Program-made: the position numbers and the translations under genes
Source: Bacteroides sp.
GTDB lineage: Bacteria; Bacteroidota; Bacteroidia; Bacteroidales; Muribaculaceae
DNA length: 64,000 bases
Assembly: GCA_014802435.1 (NCBI GenBank)
Contig: JAAVCG010000031.1
Span: forward strand, 55,849 to 119,848
Direction: 5' to 3'
Part shown: positions 6,716 to 14,664 of the stretch, one piece after another
How the letters are laid out: the number at the start of each line of letters is the position of its first letter
Numbering within the stretch: the stretch's first letter is position 1
The notes under the pieces: model-generated
Database searches by the model: none
What the model was told of the DNA's origin: nothing
The model's input: the letters and a program-made list of their open reading frames with translations, nothing else

Positions 6716-6746
6716 TTTGAGGTTTCAAGAAAAATTCGTAAATTTG
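6716..6746 (+). promoter_or_regulatory. promoter of the tdk operon
   Basis: TTTG (6716-6719), 19-bp spacer, TAAATTTG (6739-6746); start near 6752 and ATG at 6769. The -33 box begins just outside the long palindrome. Confidence 0.75.
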
Positions 6747-6768
6747 AGGCGGTTTTTTTTAGAAAATT

Positions 6769-7401
6769 ATGGAACGTAAAGGCAAATTATACTTCAGATA
6801 TGGGACTATGGGGTCGGCAAAAACGGCCCTGCTCCTGACTACGGCTTATAACTTTGAAGAGCGCGGCATGCGTTATATCTGCATGAAGCCGGTAATTGAT
6901 ACTCGCGACCGGAAGAACGTTATCCGTTCCCGAATAGGCATAGAGCGTGAATGTCAATGGATTATGGCGGATACAGACTTGTATCTGACGGCGACGAAGC
7001 TATGTGAGGAGGCCGGCTGCCTGATCGAGTGGTTCTTGATTGATGAGGCACAGTTTCTGACGGCGGAGCAGGTTGATCAGTTGGCCCAGTTGGTTGATGA
7101 CTACGGGATCAACGTGATATGCTACGGCTTGCGTACAGATTTCCGGACTCATGCTTTTGAGGGCTCGATGAGGCTGTTTGAGATAGCTGATACGATTGAT
7201 GAAATCAAGAGCACCTGTTCATGCGGGCGCAAAACGATTGTTAACGCGCGCATTGACTCTCATGGCGACATTGTCCAGGAGGGCGCGCAGGTTGAAATCG
7301 GCGGCGACGAAAAGTATATAGCCATTTGCCGTAACTGCTGGCGCAATAAGCGCATAGAGCAGGCTACAAAAAACTCTCTTCCTTTTGATTCATATGATTA
7401 A
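6769..7401 (+). CDS. tdk: thymidine kinase (type II)
   Basis: A 210-residue enzyme phosphorylating thymidine to dTMP in nucleoside salvage. The P-loop is GTMGSAKT (residues 12-19), Walker B is FLIDEAQFL (DEAQF 92-96), and the structural zinc is held by C150, C152, C187 and C190 (CSCGRK, CRNCW). GYGLRTDF-type substrate residues appear as YGLRTDFRTHAFEGS. It heads a five-gene run in which each gene overlaps the next; the DUF3108 start lies 8 bp inside this gene. Confidence 0.95.
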   Translation: MERKGKLYFRYGTMGSAKTALLLTTAYNFEERGMRYICMKPVIDTRDRKNVIRSRIGIERECQWIMADTDLYLTATKLCEEAGCLIEWFLIDEAQFLTAEQVDQLAQLVDDYGINVICYGLRTDFRTHAFEGSMRLFEIADTIDEIKSTCSCGRKTIVNARIDSHGDIVQEGAQVEIGGDEKYIAICRNCWRNKRIEQATKNSLPFDSYD

Positions 7402-8158
7402 ACGACTGTTTATTATAATCCTGCTTATTGGTGCCGGGCTTGGAGTCCGGGCCGGTGAGCTGACCTTTGGCAATGAGGACCTTTCATTCAGGGTCACTTA
7501 TAAATGGGGCCTCATACATAAGGTTGCAGGCTCGGCCGACATTAAGCTGACCAAGAAAAGTGACGGTTATCATGCAATATTGACGGCGCGGACTCAGCCC
7601 TGGGCCGACAAAATCTTCATGGTCCGCGACACTCTGACGGGCATCATGCGCCTGGATGATATGTCGCCGCTGCTCTATGACAAGTCGACTCATGAAGACA
7701 AGCAATACCGCCACGACATTATCCATTACACCTATCATGGCAATCGCGCCATCGCTAAGGTTGAGCGCTTCAAGCGCCTGAAAAACGGACGGACGGAGAC
7801 GGCAGATACGCTGATGTCGGCGCTGCTTCCGGCCGTTGATATGCTCAGCGTGTATTATTACGTGCGCAGGCTCCCGTTTGAAAACATGAAGAAGGGGACA
7901 ATCAGCAAGGCCAATATTTTTTCAGGCAAGAAAATCGAGAAGCTCTCCATTACTTATGATGGCGACGAGCAGCTTGAACTCAACGGCAAGAAATATGACT
8001 GTTACCGCATTCATTTCATGTTCAGCTCCGAGCGCATCAAGAACTCATCCAAGCCGATGAAGGCCTGGATAGTCAAGACCGGAAGCCGAATTCCGGTCAA
8101 GCTCGAGGGCGAACTTCCCATAGGAAAAATTCAAATACTCTATAACGAACCACAATGA
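7394..8158 (+). CDS. DUF3108 secreted protein
   Basis: 254 residues with a signal peptide (MIKRLFIIILLIGAGLGVRAG) and a beta-rich domain typical of DUF3108 (LSFRVTYKWGLIHKVAGSADI early; YYVRRLPF in the middle; DCYRIHFMFSS and AWIVKTGSRIPVKLEG late). The family is periplasmic or outer-membrane-facing in Bacteroidetes and has no settled function. I use the ATG at 7394; the frame also opens from a TTG at 7385. It overlaps the peptidase gene by 4 bp (ATGA). Confidence 0.85.
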   Translation: MIKRLFIIILLIGAGLGVRAGELTFGNEDLSFRVTYKWGLIHKVAGSADIKLTKKSDGYHAILTARTQPWADKIFMVRDTLTGIMRLDDMSPLLYDKSTHEDKQYRHDIIHYTYHGNRAIAKVERFKRLKNGRTETADTLMSALLPAVDMLSVYYYVRRLPFENMKKGTISKANIFSGKKIEKLSITYDGDEQLELNGKKYDCYRIHFMFSSERIKNSSKPMKAWIVKTGSRIPVKLEGELPIGKIQILYNEPQ

Positions 8159-9363
8159 AAAAATTGATTCCCGCAGCCGCGTTGCTCCTCGCTTTCGGGG
8201 CAACGGCTCAGACCGAACCGACCGATTCGGTAGCCACTGATTCAATCAAGGGCTTCGTGTTTACTGATGTTATATCCTTGCCGACCACTTCGGTCAAGGA
8301 CCAGAACAAATCCGGCACTTGCTGGTGTTTCTCCGGCACTTCAGCCATTGAGGAGGAAGTTCTGCGCCAGGGGGGAGACTCTCTGGATTTGAGCGAGATG
8401 TATACCGTTCGCCAATGTTATCTTGACAAGGCCAAGCGCTATGTCCGTCTGGGCGGAGTCGGCAACTTCTCTCAGGGCGGCTCAATCATTGATGTGGCCT
8501 ACGTGATGGACCGCTATGGCGCGATTCCTGAAAGCGTCTATGCCGGCCTGAACTATGGCGAGAGCGCTCATGACCATTCAGAAGTTGAAAAGGCGCTGAC
8601 TTCTTATATCACCTCCATTGCCGGCAGCCGCAAGCTCAGCCCCGCATGGCTCAAGGGCTTCGAGGGAATTCTCGACGCATACTTCGGCCCCGTTCCCGAA
8701 ACTTTTGAAGTCAACGGAAAGACTTATACTCCCAAGTCGTATGCCGAGAGCCTCGGAGTAAACTTCAATGACTTCGTACCGTTCACTTCATTTACCCATC
8801 AGCCGATGTACAGCACCTTCCCTCTGGAAGTTTGTGATAACTGGCTCTGGGCGGATTACTATAACGTTCCGCTGGATGACTTCAAGCGCATTGTTGATGA
8901 AGCCTTGAAGGCCGGCTATACGGTAAACTGGGCCGCCGACGTTTCAGAGAAGGGTTTCAAGTGGAACGACGGTTATGCAGTTCTTCCCGAGAAGAAGACT
9001 GAGGCCGACATGCAGGGCACTGAATTGAGCCGCTGGGTGAAGCTGAGTGATGCCGATAAGGAGAAGGAAGCCTATCAGTTTACTTCGCCTGCTGACCTCA
9101 AGGAGGTTAACGTGACGGCCGAACTGCGTCAGCAGATGTTTGATAATCACGAGACTACTGACGATCACGGCATGGTCATCGTCGGCACCGCAACGGACCA
9201 GCTCGGCAATCGCTACTATAAGGTTAAGAACTCATGGAACACCAATCAGGTTTATGACGGTTACTTCTATGTTTCAGAACCTTACTTCCTTGCCAAGACC
9301 ATGAGCTTCAGCGTCAATAAGAACGCCGTGCCCAAGGATATCCGCAAAAAACTGAATCTCTGA
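8155..9363 (+). CDS. secreted C1 peptidase, bleomycin hydrolase-like
   Basis: 402 residues: a signal peptide (cleavage near residue 19), then a papain-fold peptidase of the aminopeptidase C/bleomycin hydrolase branch. The active site is complete: Q50 and C56 in DQNKSGTCW, H338 in DHGMVIVG and N359 in VKNSWN. Bleomycin hydrolases are usually cytoplasmic hexamers; the signal peptide points to the periplasm, as in several Bacteroidetes homologues. It probably trims peptides as an aminopeptidase. It overlaps DUF3108 by 4 bp and the SPOR gene by 1 bp (TGATG). Confidence 0.92.
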   Translation: MKKLIPAAALLLAFGATAQTEPTDSVATDSIKGFVFTDVISLPTTSVKDQNKSGTCWCFSGTSAIEEEVLRQGGDSLDLSEMYTVRQCYLDKAKRYVRLGGVGNFSQGGSIIDVAYVMDRYGAIPESVYAGLNYGESAHDHSEVEKALTSYITSIAGSRKLSPAWLKGFEGILDAYFGPVPETFEVNGKTYTPKSYAESLGVNFNDFVPFTSFTHQPMYSTFPLEVCDNWLWADYYNVPLDDFKRIVDEALKAGYTVNWAADVSEKGFKWNDGYAVLPEKKTEADMQGTELSRWVKLSDADKEKEAYQFTSPADLKEVNVTAELRQQMFDNHETTDDHGMVIVGTATDQLGNRYYKVKNSWNTNQVYDGYFYVSEPYFLAKTMSFSVNKNAVPKDIRKKLNL

Positions 9364-9884
9364 TGCGCAAATCACTGACTATATTCGCTCTGGGAGCCAT
9401 CATGATGGCTCTCGGAGCGTGTCATACGACGGAGGCCAACTATCGTGCGGCCTACGACGTAGCCAAGGCCAAGGCCGTAGCCGACCGCGAGGAGATAGAC
9501 CCGGAAGTGCAGGCTCAGATAGAGCGCGCCAAGAAGCGCCGCCAGCAGATTTACATTGTCGGCACGGACACTGTTACGGTCACTTCGCGGTTTGTGTCGC
9601 GCGAGGATGAGCCGGACGGAGAGGTTCCGGAATTTCTTGTCGTGGTCAATGAGTTTGAGCAGCGCTTTAATGCGCTGGCCATGATGCGGCGGCTAAGGGA
9701 AAACGGGATTCCGGCGGCAATGGTGGTGCGCAATTCTGACCCTACCTATTATGTCATTGCGGAGTCAGCTGACTCAGTGGCGGCAGTTCCCGCCCTGATG
9801 GAGAAAGCCGCCAAGGAGACCGCTAAGTTGGGTCTCGCTGACGGCTATCCGATGGTTTTGCGTAATCCTAACCGGAAGAAGTGA
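9363..9884 (+). CDS. lipoprotein with SPOR-like domain
   Basis: 173 residues with a lipoprotein signal peptide (ALGAC, Cys about residue 19), a basic coiled helix (IERAKKRRQQ) and a C-terminal domain resembling SPOR, which binds denuded peptidoglycan at division sites: FLVVVNEFEQRFNALAMMRRLRENGIPA, then YYVIAESADSVAAVPALMEKA. The call rests on the strand-helix pattern and aromatic placement, not a strong motif. It overlaps its neighbours by 1 and 4 bp. Confidence 0.72.
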   Translation: MRKSLTIFALGAIMMALGACHTTEANYRAAYDVAKAKAVADREEIDPEVQAQIERAKKRRQQIYIVGTDTVTVTSRFVSREDEPDGEVPEFLVVVNEFEQRFNALAMMRRLRENGIPAAMVVRNSDPTYYVIAESADSVAAVPALMEKAAKETAKLGLADGYPMVLRNPNRKK

Positions 9885-10204
9885 AATCGCGTGTCATAGT
9901 GACAAGATTTGCACCCAAAGGGTTGGTTCTCAACCTCTTTGGGTTTTATCTTACCCGCGATGATTCATGGGTTGACGCCCGAATAATCAATCATGAGCGG
10001 ATTCATGACGCGCAACAGCGCGAACTGCTCTACATTCCGTTTTATCTGCTCTATCTATTGGAATACCTGGTCAGGCTGATTCAGTTTCGCAATCATGATA
10101 AGGCTTACCGCAACATATCATTTGAGCGTGAGGCCTATGCCAACGACAAGGATTTCAACTATTTAAAGAGACGGAAGCTGTTTTCTTTCCGGCGGTATCT
10201 CTGA
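9881..10204 (+). CDS. 107-residue HExxH protein of unknown function
   Basis: A small protein starting at GTG (9881), fused to the preceding stop as GTGA. It has NHERIHDAQQRE (an HExxH zincin-like motif), then a hydrophobic stretch (LLYIPFYLLYLLEYLVRLI) and FEREAYAND, where a third metal ligand could lie. The basic C terminus is KRRKLFSFRRYL. Zincin-type activity is inference; at 107 residues it would be a very small peptidase. It is the last gene of the tdk operon. Confidence 0.7.
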   Translation: MKSRVIVTRFAPKGLVLNLFGFYLTRDDSWVDARIINHERIHDAQQRELLYIPFYLLYLLEYLVRLIQFRNHDKAYRNISFEREAYANDKDFNYLKRRKLFSFRRYL

Positions 10205-10222
10205 GCGGTTCAGAGCCAGTTT
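10199..10222. terminator. short hairpin between convergent genes
   Basis: CTCTGA (10199-10204) pairs with TCAGAG (10210-10215), followed by CCAGTTTTT. The stem overlaps both convergent stop codons. It is a modest terminator for the tdk operon. Confidence 0.5.
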
Positions 10223-12252
10223 TTCCAATTATCGCATGAGGTTTTCAGAGTGAGGGCCAGTGCGGTAGTTGGATATTTTTTTGCGATTGTCTTGAGATTT
10301 CCGAAGGCATATTCGGCACGGGCGCGAGTCTCATCAGACTTCATCATCTTCATTGCCTCGGCAACTTCCTTGCGGAATACTCGCTCGGTCTCCTTGGCCA
10401 TTTCCGGGGTGTAGTCATAGAGGAATCCATAGTTTTGTTTATGGAATTCTTCTTCACTGCTGCGGAGTTGGGCAAGGAATCTCCATTCAATCCATCCGCG
10501 CCAATACTGAGTCAGGGCCCAGCACTGTTCCAATGAGTTGCGGCGTCCGAGGGCAAACATCAGTCGGGCCCAGGCGCGTTCGTCGGCAGTAGGGGCGGAG
10601 GTCATTTGCTTTTGATAATCAAGCATTTGGCGAGCAAACAGGAGTTTTGCATTATCGGGGCTTGTTCCGGGATTTTTCGCCACACTGTTTTCATATGAGT
10701 AATCATAATCCGGATTTCCGCTCTTGTTCCATCGTTCGGGATAATAAATGAAGGGGTCATATCCGAGGTAACCTTGGCGATTAACCTTCATTGAGCGCTG
10801 ATAATCGATGCCCACCTGCACGAGATAATCAATTGCACGGGCATAGTTGCCTTCACGCAGGGCGAGGGTTCCAATCAGGTCGTTGAACACGTTGGGGTTC
10901 TGCAAGTCGGGCTGACGCAGATAGTCAAACAAGGGCGATGATTTCATTATTTTCTTATGAGCGTCGGCCAAGCGGTCAGAGCGCATGCTTGCCATCAACT
11001 GGAATGTCAGCGAGCCTCGGTCAATATCTCCGGGGATGACATCATATTCCCGGGGATTTTTAGAGTCGGCATAATCGGCTAAGAGGATGGCGGTTGCATA
11101 GTCGCCGCGCTTCCAGAGCTGCGGAATCCAATCGGAGTAAATAATGTTGCGGCGCCGGCGATTCCAGGTGTAAGCATCAGGATTTTCAGGATTACACTGA
11201 GCATCGAGCCATTTGAGCTGAGCCAACATGGATGCTTCATTGCCTGATTTGCCGTCCACCTTCATTTTATAAGCAATCGCTTGATTTTTCAGGTCCTCAG
11301 ACGAGAATTTAGAGGCGAGCGCCTGACTTAAGTATTTATTGGCCTCAGAGGGGTTATTTACAAAGTTATTATAGAAATAGGCGAGGAAAAGAGCCCAGTC
11401 GCCCTTGTAGGTGACATCCTTTTTCAGCAGAGCCTTCTTAGCCAGGGGGATTGATTGGGCCATTCGGGCGGAGTCATTTGCGACGTTTCGGCGCAGATAA
11501 TCCATAATCTGCGGAGCGTCAGGGTTATGTTCCAGCAAAAATTCCATGGGGTTTTCAACCTTTAGGGAATTGATGTCGGCTCCGCGGGCAAAGAGGACGT
11601 TAGCCCTGACGGTGTCGCCAAGATGGAGGAGACTTCCTCCGACATAGTTACCGGCCATGCGTTTCATGAGGCTTTCGGGGGCCACGTCGGCAAAAGCGGA
11701 GTCATAAACCTCAACGCAGCGGGCAAACTGGTTAGAGGCAAAGAGGGCACGGCAAGCCTGCATTGCGTAGCGCTCCTTGAGGTTTGAGCCATTATAACTG
11801 AGGGCTTTGGTGATGAAGTTCTCCAGGCTCGGGTCAACGTCATTTTTGCTTGATGGATAATACCATGGGGAGTTCCGCCTGTTTTCGCGTCGGGTTTCTT
11901 CAATCCCTTTTGCGAGCTCAAGGAATTCAATTGCCTCATGATTAGAATCATTGAGGAAAGAGTACATACGGTTAGCGTTTGATTTTTTTGCGAAAGGCCC
12001 GGTTTTATACTGAAAAGCGGCCTTAGAGTCGCGATAGACCACCTCCTCAATATCGGCCAAGGGGATTTCAGCGGAGGTCTGACTCTGCCAGAGGCGGATG
12101 TTTTCGCCGCGATGGAAATCAATGGCGGGTTCATTACGGGGGATTACGAAGTAGGGCGGGGTGGGAATCATAGGGTTCCAAGGGCCACACGCCTCGGCCA
12201 CGGCGGGGAGCATCAGATTAGCGGCCAGAAGCAAAAATACTTTTGATTTCAT
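10210..12252 (-). CDS. secreted helical-repeat protein, unknown
   Basis: 680 residues with a signal peptide (to about residue 21, ...AVAEA|CGPWNP; the Cys could alternatively be lipidated). The mature part is almost wholly alpha-helical with TPR-like pairs, for example CRALFASNQFARCVEVYDSAFADVAP and ALREGNYARAIDYLVQVGIDYQ, suggesting a periplasmic solenoid scaffold. I do not recognise the family. It starts 35 bp inside the preceding gene, so the two are co-expressed and may act together. Confidence 0.75.
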   Translation of the reverse strand: MKSKVFLLLAANLMLPAVAEACGPWNPMIPTPPYFVIPRNEPAIDFHRGENIRLWQSQTSAEIPLADIEEVVYRDSKAAFQYKTGPFAKKSNANRMYSFLNDSNHEAIEFLELAKGIEETRRENRRNSPWYYPSSKNDVDPSLENFITKALSYNGSNLKERYAMQACRALFASNQFARCVEVYDSAFADVAPESLMKRMAGNYVGGSLLHLGDTVRANVLFARGADINSLKVENPMEFLLEHNPDAPQIMDYLRRNVANDSARMAQSIPLAKKALLKKDVTYKGDWALFLAYFYNNFVNNPSEANKYLSQALASKFSSEDLKNQAIAYKMKVDGKSGNEASMLAQLKWLDAQCNPENPDAYTWNRRRRNIIYSDWIPQLWKRGDYATAILLADYADSKNPREYDVIPGDIDRGSLTFQLMASMRSDRLADAHKKIMKSSPLFDYLRQPDLQNPNVFNDLIGTLALREGNYARAIDYLVQVGIDYQRSMKVNRQGYLGYDPFIYYPERWNKSGNPDYDYSYENSVAKNPGTSPDNAKLLFARQMLDYQKQMTSAPTADERAWARLMFALGRRNSLEQCWALTQYWRGWIEWRFLAQLRSSEEEFHKQNYGFLYDYTPEMAKETERVFRKEVAEAMKMMKSDETRARAEYAFGNLKTIAKKYPTTALALTLKTSCDNWKNWL

Positions 12253-13279
12253 CGGAGCTATAATTTTTCAGGTTTTTGGGGTCGAGATGATAAATGATGT
12301 TAGAATGTTTTCGGGAGGAGAGTCGCTGCTCAATTTCGCGCTTGACGGCTTCAATCTCGTTGAAGTCAGAGATTTCGCGGCGAATGATGTCGCCCCGGTG
12401 GATGATTGTCCGGTTATAAGGGACGTCAGTCCTTGCAATGAAGATGTTTTCTGAGCGGGGCTCAAACAGAGAGCGGTCATCAAGATCGAGGTCAGCGGCA
12501 ATTCCGGCGAATTTTCCGGCACTGAACACCAGTTGCCAGGAGTAAGTGGGGTAAGCAATATCCAGATGGAGCGGATAATCAGGGAGTTTTTTGAGGTAAG
12601 GCATTATGTCCTCGCGGTCAATTATGGAATTTTTGGTTTCCGGACTGTCAAATGAGCCGGTGTTATAGACCATCAGGACTCCGGCATCAACGGGAGGAGC
12701 CTTTTTTGCCAGCTGATGGAGTCTGACAGTGGAGCTCAATCGCCAGGGGAGGTTCAGCTCGCTGAAAGAGCTCCGAATGGAGTCACAAAGCGTGAAGAAG
12801 AGCTTTTCAGTTGAGGGAGTCCAGTCACAATCAAGCTGCAGCTCGCTGACGTTAGGGAGCTTATGAAATTGACACATATTGGCCACTCTTTCAGTGATGT
12901 TACGGGCAAGTTCGCCTTCATCGTCAGCCATTTGCCGGAGGGCATCGAGGGTTATGTAGACCACCGGGACAATCTCCATGGTGTCTAATCCGGAGTTGAG
13001 GATTTTCTGCGTGGAGGCGGGAATCCGGATGGTTGCATTGGGGATGGCTTTCCATTCGCCGTCGTCGGCCGTAACGTCAAACATCCGCAAGTAAATGCGG
13101 CGGACGTCATGATTGGCCATGAAAGCGAGCTCGGCGCTATCCAGTTGCAGAACGGTTTTCCAATAATAAACGGAGTTTACTTCCTGATGCTCCGGAGGCG
13201 CGGATTGGGCACTCCTGGAATTGCAGGAGGCGGCGGCCATCGCCAGGATGATTGAGAGTATGGGGATTAACTTTTTCAT
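12218..13279 (-). CDS. lipoprotein, possible DUF3142-like barrel
   Basis: 353 residues with a lipoprotein signal (MAAASC, Cys at about 19). The mature part alternates strands and helices (YYWKTVLQLDSAELAFM; RRIYLRMFDV; IVPVVYITLDAL; VSELQLDCDWTPSTEKLFF), in the manner of DUF3142/glycosidase-like TIM barrels; the QLDCDW strand and the following helix are the most suggestive part. This resemblance is tentative and no catalytic pair was identified. It is the first gene of a two-gene unit with the helical-repeat protein. Confidence 0.75.
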   Translation of the reverse strand: MKKLIPILSIILAMAAASCNSRSAQSAPPEHQEVNSVYYWKTVLQLDSAELAFMANHDVRRIYLRMFDVTADDGEWKAIPNATIRIPASTQKILNSGLDTMEIVPVVYITLDALRQMADDEGELARNITERVANMCQFHKLPNVSELQLDCDWTPSTEKLFFTLCDSIRSSFSELNLPWRLSSTVRLHQLAKKAPPVDAGVLMVYNTGSFDSPETKNSIIDREDIMPYLKKLPDYPLHLDIAYPTYSWQLVFSAGKFAGIAADLDLDDRSLFEPRSENIFIARTDVPYNRTIIHRGDIIRREISDFNEIEAVKREIEQRLSSRKHSNIIYHLDPKNLKNYSSDEIKSIFASGR

Positions 13280-13300
13280 TGTAAGGGATTATTTATGGTG

Positions 13301-13331
13301 CAAAATTATGGAAAAAAAATGACCCGGCAAG
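13301..13331 (-). promoter_or_regulatory. promoter of the lipoprotein/solenoid pair
   Basis: Minus-strand CTTG (13328-13331), 19-bp spacer, TAATTTTG (13301-13308). The -33 box is embedded in the terminator stem of the upstream operon. Confidence 0.55.
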
Positions 13332-13345
13332 GGATATTGCCGGGT
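13312..13345 (-). terminator. terminator of the lytTR operon
   Basis: On the minus strand a 9-bp perfect stem (13337-13345 with 13322-13330, ACCCGGCAA type) with a 6-nt loop is followed by a run of eight T. A classic intrinsic terminator, overlapping the next promoter. Confidence 0.85.
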
Positions 13346-13378
13346 GCTGTATGAAATGTCCTCAGGAGTGTATGAAAC

Positions 13379-14248
13379 TCAGCGCCAGATTATGAAACTA
13401 TGATTTGGGGTGATTTCATGTTCATCGACGTTGATTTGTCGGCGTGCGCCTTCCTCGTCAGTATAAAAGCCGAAGGAATCGCCTCCGCAAAGATAGATTG
13501 CATTGCGCACTCCGGCATCGGTCAGCAGCTGCGCAAACTCATTGAACGAGAGCTTTTCGCGGCTGACGATTATGCAGACTTTATTGTCCCATTGGGCCAG
13601 GGCCTTACGGATAGCGGTGTTTTTTGGCTTGTTTTCAATTGCCTGACCGCCAACAACCAAGGGGTATTGGCGGAAGAAGTAGCCCCCTTCAGTGAGGGCT
13701 TTTTCCAGCAGGGGAGTGGAATCAGCCACTCCCAGGGAGAGTTCCCCATTGACGATTGCGCAAAATCCGGCCTTTGATTCCCCTTGACTTTTCAGGTCGC
13801 CATTGAGGACGAAAGTGCCCAGGATTTGGCCGTTATCCTCGCGAATATCGGCGGCACGAGTGGCAAGAATAATCGTGGAGTCAGAGATGAAGTCATTGCC
13901 TAAGACCAGGGCGGGAGTAGCATTGCGGGGCTCAAAGATTCGCAATCCTTTGCGGTTAATGACGGTGTCAATCACCGTTACAGAGCGTCCGGGCCCGGTC
14001 AATTCACCGGCCGGCGCGAGGGCTTCCTGAGAGGAGGGCGCCGGTGTTAGCGGTGTTACCACTGTTTCCTCGTCGGATTCAGCATTAAAGAACGCCACAG
14101 CGCCAATAATGGCGGCAATGATGAGGGCTCCCGCCAGGATTGGAATCCAATGCTTTCGCTTCTGATTCTTTTTGGGAGACGGGGAGGCCGGGCGCGGTGA
14201 AATTATACGGATTTCATCATCTTTGATTTCGTCATTCCTAAGGCTCAT
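13379..14248 (-). CDS. membrane-anchored phosphodiester glycosidase-like protein
   Basis: 289 residues: a charged cytoplasmic N terminus, one membrane helix (about residues 35-55, WIPILAGALIIAAIIGAVAFF), a Ser/Pro linker, and a periplasmic domain of the NAGPA/phosphodiester-glycosidase type (about 95-289): FVLNGDLKSQGE, PLVVGGQAIENKPKNTAIR, then AQLLTDAGVRNAIYLCGGDSFGFY, the counterpart of the family's LDGGxS motif. Such enzymes uncover sugar phosphodiesters; the substrate here is unknown. It overlaps the LytTR gene by 11 bp. Confidence 0.72.
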   Translation of the reverse strand: MSLRNDEIKDDEIRIISPRPASPSPKKNQKRKHWIPILAGALIIAAIIGAVAFFNAESDEETVVTPLTPAPSSQEALAPAGELTGPGRSVTVIDTVINRKGLRIFEPRNATPALVLGNDFISDSTIILATRAADIREDNGQILGTFVLNGDLKSQGESKAGFCAIVNGELSLGVADSTPLLEKALTEGGYFFRQYPLVVGGQAIENKPKNTAIRKALAQWDNKVCIIVSREKLSFNEFAQLLTDAGVRNAIYLCGGDSFGFYTDEEGARRQINVDEHEITPNHSFIIWR

Positions 14249-14609
14249 GAGATTCCTCCTTTTCTAAAAAATCTTTCAGGGCCTTGAGAGCTTCCTTTGA
14301 TGCAGTCACTTCATGGCAGAATGAGAAGCAGTCAGAGAGCAGGAGCTTTTGGCGCTGAGGATGGATATAGGAAATAAAATTACGGTTGACAATCAGGCTT
14401 TTACCGATGCGGATAAAGCAATGATTATCTTTTTCAAGCATTTGAGAGATTCGGCGTTCGATTTGTCCTAACTGCAGGGAGAGCAGATGCACGTCGCCAT
14501 TGGCCAGACGCAAGGATGAGTAATTACCTTCGGCAGCAATATAGACAACCGAATCGGCGGGGACCCGGACAATCTCAGCGGAGGAGGTAAATACTAAACG
14601 CTTTTCCAT
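14238..14609 (-). CDS. LytTR-domain DNA-binding regulator
   Basis: A 123-residue protein that is essentially one LytTR domain: VYIAAEGNYSSLRLANGD near the start, then FIRIGKSLIVNRNFISYIHPQRQKLLLSDC, the canonical RIHKSYIVN-type segment of the beta fold that inserts into the DNA major groove. There is no receiver domain, so it lacks a phosphorylation switch and needs another input. It is coupled to the membrane-bound glycosidase-like gene, which may be its signal source or target; that is inference. Confidence 0.9.
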   Translation of the reverse strand: MEKRLVFTSSAEIVRVPADSVVYIAAEGNYSSLRLANGDVHLLSLQLGQIERRISQMLEKDNHCFIRIGKSLIVNRNFISYIHPQRQKLLLSDCFSFCHEVTASKEALKALKDFLEKEESHEP

Positions 14610-14626
14610 AAAAGAGAATTATGGTG

Positions 14627-14658
14627 CAAAGTTACGGAAAAAACTTTGGAGTTGCAAG
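14627..14658 (-). promoter_or_regulatory. promoter of the lytTR operon
   Basis: Minus-strand CTTG (14655-14658), 20-bp spacer, TAACTTTG (14627-14634); ATG at 14609 gives a leader near 12 nt. Confidence 0.62.
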
Positions 14659-14664
14659 CGGGGT

